A stretch of 64,000 nucleotides of DNA from Sphingopyxis sp. YR583. Its GTDB lineage: Bacteria > Pseudomonadota > Alphaproteobacteria > Sphingomonadales > Sphingomonadaceae. The notes beneath the pieces are model-generated. The model had not been told where the DNA came from. It saw only the letters and a program-made list of their open reading frames with translations, and did not search any database. The DNA lies in contig NZ_FNWK01000001.1 in the NCBI RefSeq assembly GCF_900108295.1, forward strand, positions 2,291,001 to 2,355,000, read 5' to 3'. Shown one piece after another: positions 24,661-36,400 of this stretch; position 1 is the first letter of the stretch, and each line of letters opens with the position of its first letter. The position numbers and the translations under genes were made by a program.

Positions 24661-26475
24661 TCAGGCAGCGATCGCGAAAGGCTGGATTTCGCCAGCCAGA
24701 TATTGCGCGCGCGCCTTCGACCGGCTGAGCTTGCCCGAACTGGTGCGCGGCAGCGTGCGCGGCGGGATCAGTTCGATGAGGCAATTCATGCCGGTGATTG
24801 CGCGGACGCGGTCGCGAATCGTCTCACGCAGCGCAAGGCGCTCGGCCTCGTCGCTGGTGCGGCACTGGACGAGCACTGCGGGGGTTTCCTCGCCGCCGGG
24901 CGCAGTGATCGCGAAGGCCGCGATGTCGCCCGATTTGAAGCCCGGAAGCTGCTCAACCGCCCACTCGATATCCTGCGGCCAATGGTTCTTGCCGTTGATG
25001 ATGATCATGTCCTTGGCGCGGCCGACGATATAGATGTAACCGTCTGACAAATAACCCATGTCCCCGGTGTCGAGCCAGCCGTCCTTCATGCAGGCGGCGG
25101 TCGATTCGGGGTCGCGGAAATAGCCGGTCATCAGCGACGGGCCGGTGCACCACACCTTGCCGACGGTCTGGTCGGGCAGGGCGTTGCCCGCCTCGTCGCG
25201 GACTTCGATCACCATGTCGCGCGCGGCGCGGCCGCAGTTAACGATCGCGCGGTAACGCGTCGGGCGGCCCGAATCATTGGCGGCGCCCGACAGTTCGGTT
25301 TCCTCGACCAGTTCGACGACGATGCCTTCACCTGGGGGCATGATGCTGACCGCCAGCGTCGCTTCGGCAAGGCCATAGCTCGGCAGGAAGGCGCTCGCCT
25401 TGAACCCGGCGTCGGCGAAAGCGTCGACGAAGCTTTGCATCACGTCAGGGCGGATCATGTCGGCGCCGTTCCCCGCGACGCGCCAGCGCGACAGGTCGAA
25501 GCGGTCGGCGACATGCGTCTGGCTCGACACGCGGCGCGCGCAGATGTCGTAGCCGAATGTCGGCGAATAGCTGAGCGTCGTGCCCTCATTGCGGCTGATC
25601 AGGTCGAGCCACGCGAGCGGACGACGCGCGAAATCCTCGGTCTTGAGATAATCGACCGACACCTGGTTGGCGACGGGCGAGAGCAGGCAGCCGACGAGGC
25701 CCATATCGTGATACCAGGGAAGCCACGAAATGCAGCGGTCGCTGTCACGCACTTCCATGCCGTGGCTGTGCGCGGCGAGATTGTTCAGCAGCGCTGCGTG
25801 GGTGACTGCGACGCCGTGCGGAAAGCGCGTCGAGCCGCTGCTGTACTGAAGATAGCAGGTTTCGTCGCTCTTCTGCTCGGGGAGCGTGGTGACGGGTGCA
25901 GGCTTCTTTTCGAATTCGCTCCAGTCGACGGGCTGGACGCCTTCCTTTTCAGCCGCTTCGGCCGCCATCGCGGCGATTTCGGGCGGAAAGAAGAGCATCG
26001 TCGGGTCGCAACTCGAAAGCTGGACGACGAGCTGGCCGACGTAGGAATCGCGGCCGCCGAAGCTTGTGGGCAGCGGCAATGGCACCGGCCAGGCACCGGC
26101 GTAGATCGTACCGAAAAACAGCGCGGCGAATTCGGCGCCCGTCTCGGCGATCAGCGCGATGCGGTCGCCGGGCTTCACCCCCGCCGCGATCAGGCGATAG
26201 GCAGCCAGCAGCGCGTCGGCCTTGAGCTCGCTGTACGGATAGGGTCGCACGAGCTTGCCGCGCGGATCGTGGAAATTGAGGCCACGCGTGCCGGCAGCGG
26301 CATAGTCGAGTGCTTCGCCGACGGTGGCGAAGTCCGAAAAGCGGCGCGGCTGGGCGCAGAGCGTCGGCGTCGACGTCAGTTCGTCCGCCTGTGTTGCGAT
26401 CATATCGGTCATAAGGGGTGCGACATCCCGTGAAACGGGCCGCGCGGCAACAAGCATGTCATCTTTTGAAGCCAT
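24661..26475 (-). CDS. fatty acyl-AMP ligase (FAAL)-type adenylating enzyme
   Basis: 604 residues of the ANL superfamily. Seen in order are LQYSSGSTRFPHGV (A3 region), SWLPWYHDMGLVG (typical of FAALs), YGLAEATLAV, GWLDTGDMGYLSDG, and the C-terminal lysine in SSGKLSRSK. FAALs make acyl-adenylates passed to an acyl carrier protein. No polyketide or peptide synthetase or carrier-protein gene is nearby; a role in lipid synthesis is possible. The A3 position that is normally Lys in PKG is His here. The exact start is uncertain (26475 used, no clear ribosome site). Confidence 0.88.
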   Translation of the reverse strand: MASKDDMLVAARPVSRDVAPLMTDMIATQADELTSTPTLCAQPRRFSDFATVGEALDYAAAGTRGLNFHDPRGKLVRPYPYSELKADALLAAYRLIAAGVKPGDRIALIAETGAEFAALFFGTIYAGAWPVPLPLPTSFGGRDSYVGQLVVQLSSCDPTMLFFPPEIAAMAAEAAEKEGVQPVDWSEFEKKPAPVTTLPEQKSDETCYLQYSSGSTRFPHGVAVTHAALLNNLAAHSHGMEVRDSDRCISWLPWYHDMGLVGCLLSPVANQVSVDYLKTEDFARRPLAWLDLISRNEGTTLSYSPTFGYDICARRVSSQTHVADRFDLSRWRVAGNGADMIRPDVMQSFVDAFADAGFKASAFLPSYGLAEATLAVSIMPPGEGIVVELVEETELSGAANDSGRPTRYRAIVNCGRAARDMVIEVRDEAGNALPDQTVGKVWCTGPSLMTGYFRDPESTAACMKDGWLDTGDMGYLSDGYIYIVGRAKDMIIINGKNHWPQDIEWAVEQLPGFKSGDIAAFAITAPGGEETPAVLVQCRTSDEAERLALRETIRDRVRAITGMNCLIELIPPRTLPRTSSGKLSRSKARAQYLAGEIQPFAIAA

Positions 26476-26592
26476 AGTACCGTGCGCGAGCCCTGTGTTG
26501 TTTAGAACAATCGCCCATTTCCGGGCGTTATGGCCCGATATGGCGGTGTTGATCGTTCTCAATCGGGCCCGACTGTGGCACAAACATGGCAC

Positions 26593-27165
26593 ATGCCCAA
26601 GCATCGCGCCCCGCCCGACCGATCGAAAAGGCCTCTCGGCGCAGCAAAACTCGACGAGCTGGCGCTCGCCTATGTCGCGCGATTCGCGACGAGCCGGGCG
26701 AAGTTGACGCGCTATCTGGCCAGAAAAGTCCGTGAATCCGAATGGGTAGACGAAATTGACGCCATGACGGCGTGCGAGGCTATCGCCGACCGGATGGAGC
26801 GTTTGCGCTATCTCGACGACCGCCAATATGCCGCAATGCGCGCGGGTGCGATGACGCGGCGCGGGCTGGGCGTGCGGCGGGTCAAGGCGCAGCTCTTTGT
26901 CGACGGGATCGCCGAAGAGGACAGCGGCGAGGCGATCGAGACGGCTGAGGGGGCTGTGGTGGCCGCGGCGGTCGGCTTTGCGCGGCGACGGCGGTTCGGA
27001 CCCTTTGCCGTCCGCGCGATCGACGATCCCAAGCTGCGTGAGCGGCAGATCGCCGCCTTTTTGCGGGCGGGGCACAGCATGACGATCGCGCGGCGTATCC
27101 TTGCCGTCCCGCCCGGAGACGACGCGGCGCTGGCGGCGCTGGACGACGAAGCGGGGCTCGATTAG
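26593..27165 (+). CDS. recX: RecX family regulatory protein
   Basis: 190 residues from the ATG at 26593. ALAYVARFATSRAKLTRYLARKV, YLDDRQYAAMRAGAMTRRGLGVRRVKAQL and FLRAGHSMTIARRIL form the tandem three-helix repeats of RecX, which inhibits RecA filament extension. RecA is not nearby, as is usual in alphaproteobacteria. It is divergent from the acyl-AMP ligase and upstream of the DUF192 gene (35 bp). Confidence 0.85.
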   Translation: MPKHRAPPDRSKRPLGAAKLDELALAYVARFATSRAKLTRYLARKVRESEWVDEIDAMTACEAIADRMERLRYLDDRQYAAMRAGAMTRRGLGVRRVKAQLFVDGIAEEDSGEAIETAEGAVVAAAVGFARRRRFGPFAVRAIDDPKLRERQIAAFLRAGHSMTIARRILAVPPGDDAALAALDDEAGLD

Positions 27166-27200
27166 GTCGGGCGAAATTCAGTCGGGACGAGGATACGCCA

Positions 27201-27662
27201 ATGCGCGCCATATTGACCGCCCTTGCTTTGTCGCTCGCGCTGCCGATGGCGGCGTGCAGCGGGGATGCGAGCGAAGAAGAGAGTGTCGCAACGATCCCCG
27301 TGACGATCACGTCAAAGGGACAGGACCATAAATTCAACGTCGAGGTCGCGCGCACCGACGAAGAACAGGATCGCGGGCTGATGTTCCGAACGAGCCTGCC
27401 TGCGGACGGCGGCATGATCTTTCCTTTTGCGAAGCCGCGAATCGGTAGTTTCTGGATGAAGAACACGCTGATTCCGCTCGATATGTTCTTCATTCGCGCC
27501 GACGGCAGCATCGACCGGATCGCCGAGAATACGATCCCCGAATCGCTCGAACCGGTGGTGAGCGGCGGCGAGGTTTCGGCGGTGCTTGAACTGGCGGGCG
27601 GCACCGCGGCGAAGCTGGGTATCGATGAGAGTGCCAAGATCACATGGAAAGATACGAAATAG
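27201..27662 (+). CDS. DUF192 lipoprotein
   Basis: 153 residues with a lipoprotein signal (lipobox MAAC, Cys about residue 19). The DUF192 core shows EEQDRGLMFRTSL, GMIFPF and FWMKNTLIPLDMFFI, then VLELAGGTAAKLGI. DUF192 proteins are exported small beta-barrel proteins of unknown function. GAGGA precedes the ATG. It precedes the NDUFA12 gene by 60 bp and may be cotranscribed with recX. Confidence 0.88.
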   Translation: MRAILTALALSLALPMAACSGDASEEESVATIPVTITSKGQDHKFNVEVARTDEEQDRGLMFRTSLPADGGMIFPFAKPRIGSFWMKNTLIPLDMFFIRADGSIDRIAENTIPESLEPVVSGGEVSAVLELAGGTAAKLGIDESAKITWKDTK

Positions 27663-27722
27663 CGCCAGCGCGCGCGGTTTGCGGCTTGCGGACCGCGCCG
27701 CCTTGCCTGTAAACGCCACGCC

Positions 27723-28109
27723 ATGAGCATCTTGGGCAAAATTTTTACCTGGTGGGACGGTGCGACCGTCGGCACGCTGCTGAACAGCTGGAGCACCGGC
27801 ACGAAGGTGGGCGAGGACAGCCTCGGCAACCGCTATTTTCGCGCGAAAAAGGGCGGCCGCCGCTGGGTGATCTATAATGGATCGAACGACGCGAGCCGCG
27901 TGCCGCCCGAATGGCACGGCTGGCTGCACGGCACGTTCGACGAATTGCCGACCGACGTCCTGCCCGCTCCGCGTGCGTGGGAAAAGGAGCCGACCGCGAA
28001 TCTGACCGGCAGCACGAGCGCTTACCGCCCCGCAGGTGCGCTCGAACGCGGGGGGCAGCGCGCTGCCGCGACCGGCGACTATGAGGCCTGGCGGCCCGGC
28101 GCCGAGTGA
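27723..28109 (+). CDS. NADH:ubiquinone oxidoreductase accessory subunit NDUFA12
   Basis: 128 residues. The WWDGATVGTLLNSW, GNRYFRAKKGGRRWVIYNG and VPPEWHGWLH motifs are those of the B17.2/NDUFA12 family, a peripheral complex I subunit shared by alphaproteobacteria and mitochondria. Its stop overlaps the GTG start of the DUF2155 gene (GTGA), a pairing common in sphingomonads. Confidence 0.92.
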   Translation: MSILGKIFTWWDGATVGTLLNSWSTGTKVGEDSLGNRYFRAKKGGRRWVIYNGSNDASRVPPEWHGWLHGTFDELPTDVLPAPRAWEKEPTANLTGSTSAYRPAGALERGGQRAAATGDYEAWRPGAE

Positions 28110-28771
28110 AGCCCAGCGTGCCGCGCCAGATTTCGACCGCGCTGATCGCGCTTCTGGCTGCGACCGCGCTGACCGCTTGCGACCGGACACCGTCGAAAGC
28201 TGGCAGCAGCGCCACCGTTCCGACGGTCGCAAAATCGGAACGCGTGCCGCAGGAAGTCGGCGGAATCGAGGGCGCCACGCCGATGGCCGAACGCGTCGCC
28301 GTCGTTGGCCTGCTCAACAAACGCAACGGACTGGTCCGCGATCTCGAGATGAAGCCTGGCGAATCTGCACGGGTGGGCCGCGCGATCGTGCGACTGCGTG
28401 CTTGCGAACAGACCGCGCCGTGGGAAGACCCGCCCGAGACGGGCGCGTTCGTCCAACTGACGGTACAGGATCAGCGCGACGACAAATGGCGCCGCGTCTT
28501 CTCGGGCTGGATTTTCCGCGAGCGGCCTGACCGCAACGTGATCCAGCATCCGATCTATGACGTGTTCGTCAAAAGCTGCGCGATGACATATCCCGGCGGC
28601 GAACCCGTCGCGCGGTCGGCACCCAAATCGGGCGCCGCTGCCGCGCCCAAGGCATCGAGCGCGCCCCAGTCGCCGGCGACGAATGGCGGCGAGGGCACCG
28701 CAGCGCCGGTGGCGCCGCCCGTTGTTCCGGCACCCAAGGCTGCGCCGTCGCCCCCCGCCAACACCGAATAG
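28106..28771 (+). CDS. DUF2155 domain lipoprotein
   Basis: 221 residues from a GTG overlapping the preceding stop. A lipoprotein signal with lipobox LTAC comes first. The DUF2155 core (about residues 60-165) includes LLNKRNGLVRDLEMKPGE, RACEQTAPWE, FSGWIFRERP and VWVKSCA-like YDVFVKSCAM. The last 50 residues are a Pro/Ala/Ser-rich tail. DUF2155 proteins are periplasmic and uncharacterised. The 3' 217 bases overlap the convergent aat gene. Confidence 0.88.
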   Translation: MKPSVPRQISTALIALLAATALTACDRTPSKAGSSATVPTVAKSERVPQEVGGIEGATPMAERVAVVGLLNKRNGLVRDLEMKPGESARVGRAIVRLRACEQTAPWEDPPETGAFVQLTVQDQRDDKWRRVFSGWIFRERPDRNVIQHPIYDVFVKSCAMTYPGGEPVARSAPKSGAAAAPKASSAPQSPATNGGEGTAAPVAPPVVPAPKAAPSPPANTE

Positions 28772-29337
28772 AGCCGCGCGAGATAGTCGGCCTGGCGGAT
28801 TTCGATCGCGCCGAGGCTGGCGAGGTGCGGCGTGATGAACTGGCAGTCGAGCAATTTCCAGCCGCCGGTGATGAGCCGCGCGACGAGATGTGCCAGCGCG
28901 ACCTTGGACGCGTCGCGCGCGCGGCTGACCATCGACTCGCCGAAAAAGGCGCGGCCGAGCGTCACGCCATAGAGCCCGCCCACCAGCTCGCCGCCCTGCC
29001 AGCATTCGACGCTGTGTGCATGGCCGATCTGGAACAGCCGGTCGTAGCTCGCCTTGATGACGGGGTTGATCCACGTCGTAGGGCGGTCGTCCGCGGGATG
29101 CGCACAGAGCGCGACCATGTCGGCAAAGGCGGTGTCGGTAGTGACGCGGAAGCGATCGGAGACGAGGACTTTCTTCAGGCTGTGCGACAGGTGAAAGCCG
29201 TCCAGCGGCAGGATTGCGCGCAGCCGCGGTTCGACCCAATGGACCGACGGGTCGTCCGCCCCGTCGGCCATCGGGAAAATGCCCTGCGCATAGGCGCTGA
29301 GTAGCAGCGCCGGGTCTATGGACTCGAAGTGTTTCAG
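28555..29337 (-). CDS. aat: leucyl/phenylalanyl-tRNA--protein transferase
   Basis: Transfers Leu or Phe from tRNA to N-terminal Arg/Lys of proteins for N-end-rule degradation. Motifs include FPMAD, WVEPRLRAILPL, HSVECWQGGELVGGLYG, FGESMVSRARDASKVAL and LLDCQFITPHLASLGAIEI. The first ATG (29271) would cut off the conserved segment LLLSAYAQGIFP, which is in frame upstream. No ATG, GTG or TTG precedes it, so I place the start at a CTG (29337-29335) overlapping the stop of the upstream methyltransferase gene (CTGA). This gives 260 residues. The 3' end overlaps the DUF2155 gene. The start is inferred. Confidence 0.85.
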   Translation of the reverse strand: MKHFESIDPALLLSAYAQGIFPMADGADDPSVHWVEPRLRAILPLDGFHLSHSLKKVLVSDRFRVTTDTAFADMVALCAHPADDRPTTWINPVIKASYDRLFQIGHAHSVECWQGGELVGGLYGVTLGRAFFGESMVSRARDASKVALAHLVARLITGGWKLLDCQFITPHLASLGAIEIRQADYLARLYSVLAGGDGAALGAGTTGGATGAAVPSPPFVAGDWGALDALGAAAAPDLGADRATGSPPGYVIAQLLTNTS

Positions 29338-30164
29338 CTCGCCGGCTTTACGAATTTCAGCGTCATGCGGTCCGATTCGCCGATTGCGATATATTTTGCG
29401 CGGTCGGTTTCGCCCTCGGTCAGATTCGGCGGCAGCGTCCAGACGCCCTTGGGATAATCCTTGGTGTCCTTGGGATTGGCGTTGATCTCGCTCTCGCCCG
29501 CGAGCTTGAAGCCCGCCGCCTCGGCAAAGGCGACGATCGAGCTTTTCTTCATATAGCCCGACTTTTCTTCCTTCGCGCTATCGTCGCTTTCATCGAGCCG
29601 ATGCTCGACAACCCCAAGCGTGCCGCCGGGCTTCAGCATCGCGAAAATCTGTTTGAACGCATCGGCGGTCTTGTCGGCGCCGCCGAAACGCCAGTTGTGG
29701 ACGTTGCGGAAGGTCAGCACGGCATCGGCGCTGCCGTCGGGAACCTTGTCGCCGGCGCCGGTGGCGGGAAACTCGGCGAGCTTGACCGCGCCATAGGTGG
29801 CCGCGTCGGCCGCCTGCTTTTCCTTGATCCTGTTAAGACCGCGTTCCCACGGTGCCGCGACATAGAGCGTACCGCCGCCCGACTTGGCGAGCGGGGCGAG
29901 GATTTCGGTGTACCAGCCGCCGCCGGGCCATAGTTCGACGACCGTGTCGCCGGGCTTCACGCCGAAGAAGGCAAGCGTTTCGGCGGGGTGGCGATATGTG
30001 TCGCGCGGCGTATTCGTTGCCGAGCGGGTGGGGGCGGCGACCGCAGCCGCGATCGCGTCCTGCGCCTTGTGCGCGGCGTGAGCGTCATGCCCGCCATGCT
30101 GCATCGCGGTTGCGGTAACGGCGATCAGGGCGGCGGCACTTGCAAGCAACAATAGGGAACGCAT
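29334..30164 (-). CDS. exported class I SAM-dependent methyltransferase-like protein
   Basis: 276 residues. A signal peptide precedes a His-rich stretch (HGGHDAHAAHK). A Rossmann methyltransferase fold follows: VVELWPGGGWYTEILAP is the SAM-binding motif I, DAVLTFRNVHNW motif IV, and MLKPGGTLGVVEHR motif V. Export of a methyltransferase-like domain is unusual but seen in this family, whose substrate is unknown. The ATG at 30164 follows GAGAGAGG. It is coupled to aat through the CTGA overlap. Confidence 0.85.
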   Translation of the reverse strand: MRSLLLLASAAALIAVTATAMQHGGHDAHAAHKAQDAIAAAVAAPTRSATNTPRDTYRHPAETLAFFGVKPGDTVVELWPGGGWYTEILAPLAKSGGGTLYVAAPWERGLNRIKEKQAADAATYGAVKLAEFPATGAGDKVPDGSADAVLTFRNVHNWRFGGADKTADAFKQIFAMLKPGGTLGVVEHRLDESDDSAKEEKSGYMKKSSIVAFAEAAGFKLAGESEINANPKDTKDYPKGVWTLPPNLTEGETDRAKYIAIGESDRMTLKFVKPAS

Positions 30165-30216
30165 ATGGGCACCTCTCTCCAGGGGAAGGCCCCTGTTTGC
30201 GAAGGGATGCGCGGCA

Positions 30217-30402
30217 ATGCAAGTGTCCATGCTGGTTGGCATTGGTGCCGCGGTGCTGTTCGGCGTCGCGGAGGTCGCGAGCTGGCGCCGCAACAACCGC
30301 CGCGATGTCGAGCAGGTGGGCTTCATGCCCTGGCGCGGGATCGCGCTTGCGTCGGCCGCCGTCGCGCTGTTCGCGACGGCGTTCTGGCTGAGTGGCCGCT
30401 AA
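30217..30402 (+). CDS. small two-helix membrane protein
   Basis: 61 residues with two hydrophobic helices (about 4-20 and 40-58) separated by a basic loop RRNNRRD. It has an ATG start with GGGATG upstream; an internal ATG at 30229 is an alternative. No family is recognised. It lies between the divergent methyltransferase and the convergent cpaF. Confidence 0.55.
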   Translation: MQVSMLVGIGAAVLFGVAEVASWRRNNRRDVEQVGFMPWRGIALASAAVALFATAFWLSGR

Positions 30403-30405
30403 GCC

Positions 30406-31896
30406 TTACAGGCAAGCCTCGAGATAGGGCTGGTCGAAGCCATATTGGCGCGCTTTTTCCAGCGTATAGGGGCGCAGGCCCATCGCGCGATATTCGCCGA
30501 CGATCTTGCCGTCCTTGTCCTCGTCCAGATATTCGAACTTGAACAGTTCCTGCGTGACGATGACGTCGCCTTCCATACCGATCACTTCGGTGACGTTGGT
30601 GACACGGCGCGAACCATCGCGCAGGCGCTTGATCTGGACGATCAGGTCGACCGAGTCGGCGATCTGCTTCGAGATCGCTTCCTTCGGGATCTTGATGTCG
30701 CCCATGAGAACCATGTTCTCCATACGGCCGAGGCATTCGCGCGGGCTGTTGCTGTGGAGTGTACACATCGAGCCATCGTGACCCGTGTTCATCGCGGCGA
30801 GGAGGTCGAAACACTCCGCGCCGCGGACTTCGCCCATGATGATGCGGTCCGGACGCATACGCAGCGCGTTCTTCACGAGGTCGCCCATGTGGATCGCGCC
30901 ATTGCCCTCGAGGTTCGCGGGCCGCGTTTCGAGCGGCAGCCAATGCGGCTGCTGCAGGCGAAGTTCGGCGGCGTCCTCGATGGTCAGCACGCGTTCGCCG
31001 GGGTCGATCATCTTGGAGAGGGCGTTGAGCATCGTCGTCTTGCCCGAGCCCGTACCGCCCGAGATGACGATGTTGAAGCGGCTGGCGCCCGCGATCTTCA
31101 GCGCGGTACACATCTTCTGGCTCATCGCGCCCCATTGGCAGAGCATGTCGAGCGTGATCGGCTTGGCCGAGAATTTACGAATCGAGATCGCGGTGCCGCG
31201 CAGCGAAAGCGGGGGCACGATCACGTTGACGCGGCTGCCGTCCTTGAGGCGGGCGTCGGCGAGCGGCGTGGTCTGGTCGACGCGGCGGCCGACGAGGTTA
31301 CAGATGCGCTGGGCAATCTGGAACAGATGCTGTTCGTCGCGGAACTGGATCGGCGCGATGACCAGCTGGCCCTTCTTTTCGATATAGGTCTGGTACGGTC
31401 CGTTGACCATGATGTCGGAAATGTCTGGATCGGCGAGCAATTCCTCGAGCGGGCCGAAGCCGAGCAGTTCGTCGACGAGCACCTTTTCGAGCGCGAACTG
31501 CTCGCGGCGGTTCAAGGTGATGCGCAGTTCAGCTAGCACTTCGAGGATGATCGGGCGGAATTCCTCGGTCAGCTCGTCCTTGTTGAGCGTCGCGGCCGCT
31601 TCCGGATCGACGCGCTCGAGCAGCCGAGGCAGAACCTGTTCCTTGATCTTGTGGACGCTGGCTTCGAACCCTTGCGCCTTTTCGGGTTCCATCGCTTCGG
31701 CGGTCGACCGCTGGTTTAGCCGCTCCATCGCCTCTTCTTCGGGCGTCATGTTGGACGGCATCTGCGGGATATCGACCGGGGTGTCGATCGCGGGGAACTG
31801 CGTTCCGCCGGGCACGCCGGGACCAGTCTGCATCGGCTTCGCTACGCCAAAGGCGGGGCGGCCAGCGGTTCCGGGGCGGCGTCCGAATGCACTCAT
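30406..31896 (-). CDS. cpaF: CpaF family pilus/secretion ATPase
   Basis: 496 residues from the ATG at 31896 (AGGAT upstream). A Pro/Gly-rich N-terminus leads to the type II/IV secretion ATPase core: Walker A GGTGSGKTTMLNAL, Asp box, MRPDRIIMGEVRGAE (Walker B region) and the His box NTGHDGSMCTLHSNSPRE. CpaF powers Flp/Tad pilus assembly in the cytoplasm. No other cpa/tad gene is adjacent, so this copy is separated from its machinery or belongs to a locus elsewhere. Confidence 0.93.
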   Translation of the reverse strand: MSAFGRRPGTAGRPAFGVAKPMQTGPGVPGGTQFPAIDTPVDIPQMPSNMTPEEEAMERLNQRSTAEAMEPEKAQGFEASVHKIKEQVLPRLLERVDPEAAATLNKDELTEEFRPIILEVLAELRITLNRREQFALEKVLVDELLGFGPLEELLADPDISDIMVNGPYQTYIEKKGQLVIAPIQFRDEQHLFQIAQRICNLVGRRVDQTTPLADARLKDGSRVNVIVPPLSLRGTAISIRKFSAKPITLDMLCQWGAMSQKMCTALKIAGASRFNIVISGGTGSGKTTMLNALSKMIDPGERVLTIEDAAELRLQQPHWLPLETRPANLEGNGAIHMGDLVKNALRMRPDRIIMGEVRGAECFDLLAAMNTGHDGSMCTLHSNSPRECLGRMENMVLMGDIKIPKEAISKQIADSVDLIVQIKRLRDGSRRVTNVTEVIGMEGDVIVTQELFKFEYLDEDKDGKIVGEYRAMGLRPYTLEKARQYGFDQPYLEACL

Positions 31897-32022
31897 CGGT
31901 TTATCCTGCTTCCATATCTTCGGGAGCGTCGCTGCCAGTGCAGGCGAACCCCCATCCGACACGGTGAATAAATCGGAAACTTTGAAATTGTCCTAATGCC
32001 CGGCGCGATTTGGCGTGGGCGC

Positions 32023-32058
32023 AAAAAAAGCCCGCATCCGGCGCGGATGCGGGCTTTT
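32023..32058 (-). terminator. rho-independent terminator of the atp operon
   Basis: On the reverse strand, CCCGCATCCG and CGGATGCGGG with flanking AAAAG/CTTTT form a long perfect stem followed by seven T, 25 bases after the atpC stop. Confidence 0.9.
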
Positions 32059-32082
32059 GATCGCCGTGGACGGCGGAAGCAA

Positions 32083-32340
32083 TCAGCTTGCGATATGCTC
32101 GGCAAGGACGGTGAGGCCCGCTTCGTTAACCTCGGCAAAGCCGCCTTCGACCTCGATCACCTCGGGCGCGGCGCCGGCGGTTGCATAGATGGTCAGCGGC
32201 CCGTTGCGGAGCGTCGCCATGAAAGGCGCGTGGCCTTCGAGCACCGAGAAATCGCCCTCGGTCCCCGGGACGGTGACCATATGGACGTCGGCGGTCCGCT
32301 CAAGGCGGGCGGGGGTGACGAGTTCGAACTTCAGAGCCAT
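32083..32340 (-). CDS. atpC: ATP synthase F1 epsilon subunit
   Basis: 85 residues, a short epsilon comprising mainly the N-terminal beta-sandwich ([34 protein letters not shown]) with almost no C-terminal helical hairpin. Short epsilons occur in alphaproteobacteria and alter self-inhibition of ATP hydrolysis. It is the last gene of atpHAGDC, followed by a strong terminator. Confidence 0.95.
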   Translation of the reverse strand: MALKFELVTPARLERTADVHMVTVPGTEGDFSVLEGHAPFMATLRNGPLTIYATAGAAPEVIEVEGGFAEVNEAGLTVLAEHIAS

Positions 32341-32385
32341 GATATGTCCTTAAACCCCTCCCGCATGGGGAGGGGTGTAGGTGTG

Positions 32386-33945
<1,560 letters not shown>

Positions 33946-34821
33946 TTACAGCGCTTCGGCGCCGGCAATGATTTCGATGAGTTCGGTGGTGATCGCCGCC
34001 TGACGCGTGCGGTTGTAAACGATGGTCAGCTTGTTGATCAGATCGCCCGCGTTGCGCGTTGCATTGTCCATCGCGGTCATCGACGCACCCTGTTCGGATG
34101 CGGCGTTTTCAAGGAGGCCCTTGAAGATCTGGATCGTGATGTTGCGCGGCAGCAGGTCGGCGAGGATCGCTTCCTCGTCGGGTTCATATTCGACCGCCGC
34201 GCCGCTCGATGCCGGAACATCGACAGGGGCGGGAACGGGGATCAGCTGCTGACCGGTCGCTTCCTGAAGGAGCGCCGAACGGAACTTCGAGTAGAAGAGA
34301 TGCGCGACGTCGAAGACGCCCGCTTCGTACATCTCCATCACCTTCGCCGAAATCTCGTGCGCCTGATCGAAGCCGATGTCGCGGATGCCGGTCGTCTCGT
34401 AGAGCTCGACGATCTGGCCGGCGAACAGGCGCGCGATCACCGGACGGCCCTTGCGGCCGATCAGGTAGAAGATGACCTTCTTGCCCTGCGCCTGCAGATC
34501 GAGCGCCTTGTCGCGCGCGGCCTTGACGATGTTCGAGTTGAACGCGCCGGCGAGGCCGCGGTCGCTGTTGAGTACGACGAGCAGATGCGTGTCGCTCTTG
34601 CCGGTGCCGGCGAGCAGCTGCGGCGCCGAATCCGACCCTCCGACCTTCGACGCCAGGCTGGCGACGACGCCTTCGAGACGCTCGGCATAGGGGCGCGCGG
34701 CCTCGGCCGCGGCCTGCGCCTTGCGAAGCTTGGCAGCCGCGACCATTTTCTTGGCCTTGGTGATCTTCTGGGTCGACTTGACCGAGACGATGCGCCCTTT
34801 GAGTTCCTTCAACGAAGCCAT
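33946..34821 (-). CDS. atpG: ATP synthase F1 gamma subunit
   Basis: 291 residues, the rotor shaft. The N-terminal helix [35 protein letters not shown] segment and the C-terminal helix [17 protein letters not shown] with [19 protein letters not shown] are diagnostic. GAGGGG precedes the ATG. It is third in the atpHAGDC operon. Confidence 0.97.
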   Translation of the reverse strand: MASLKELKGRIVSVKSTQKITKAKKMVAAAKLRKAQAAAEAARPYAERLEGVVASLASKVGGSDSAPQLLAGTGKSDTHLLVVLNSDRGLAGAFNSNIVKAARDKALDLQAQGKKVIFYLIGRKGRPVIARLFAGQIVELYETTGIRDIGFDQAHEISAKVMEMYEAGVFDVAHLFYSKFRSALLQEATGQQLIPVPAPVDVPASSGAAVEYEPDEEAILADLLPRNITIQIFKGLLENAASEQGASMTAMDNATRNAGDLINKLTIVYNRTRQAAITTELIEIIAGAEAL

Positions 34822-34867
34822 TTAAGCCCCTCTTTGCGTCCCGGCCGGGCCGGGATGCGGAAAGCGA

Positions 34868-36400
<1,533 letters not shown>

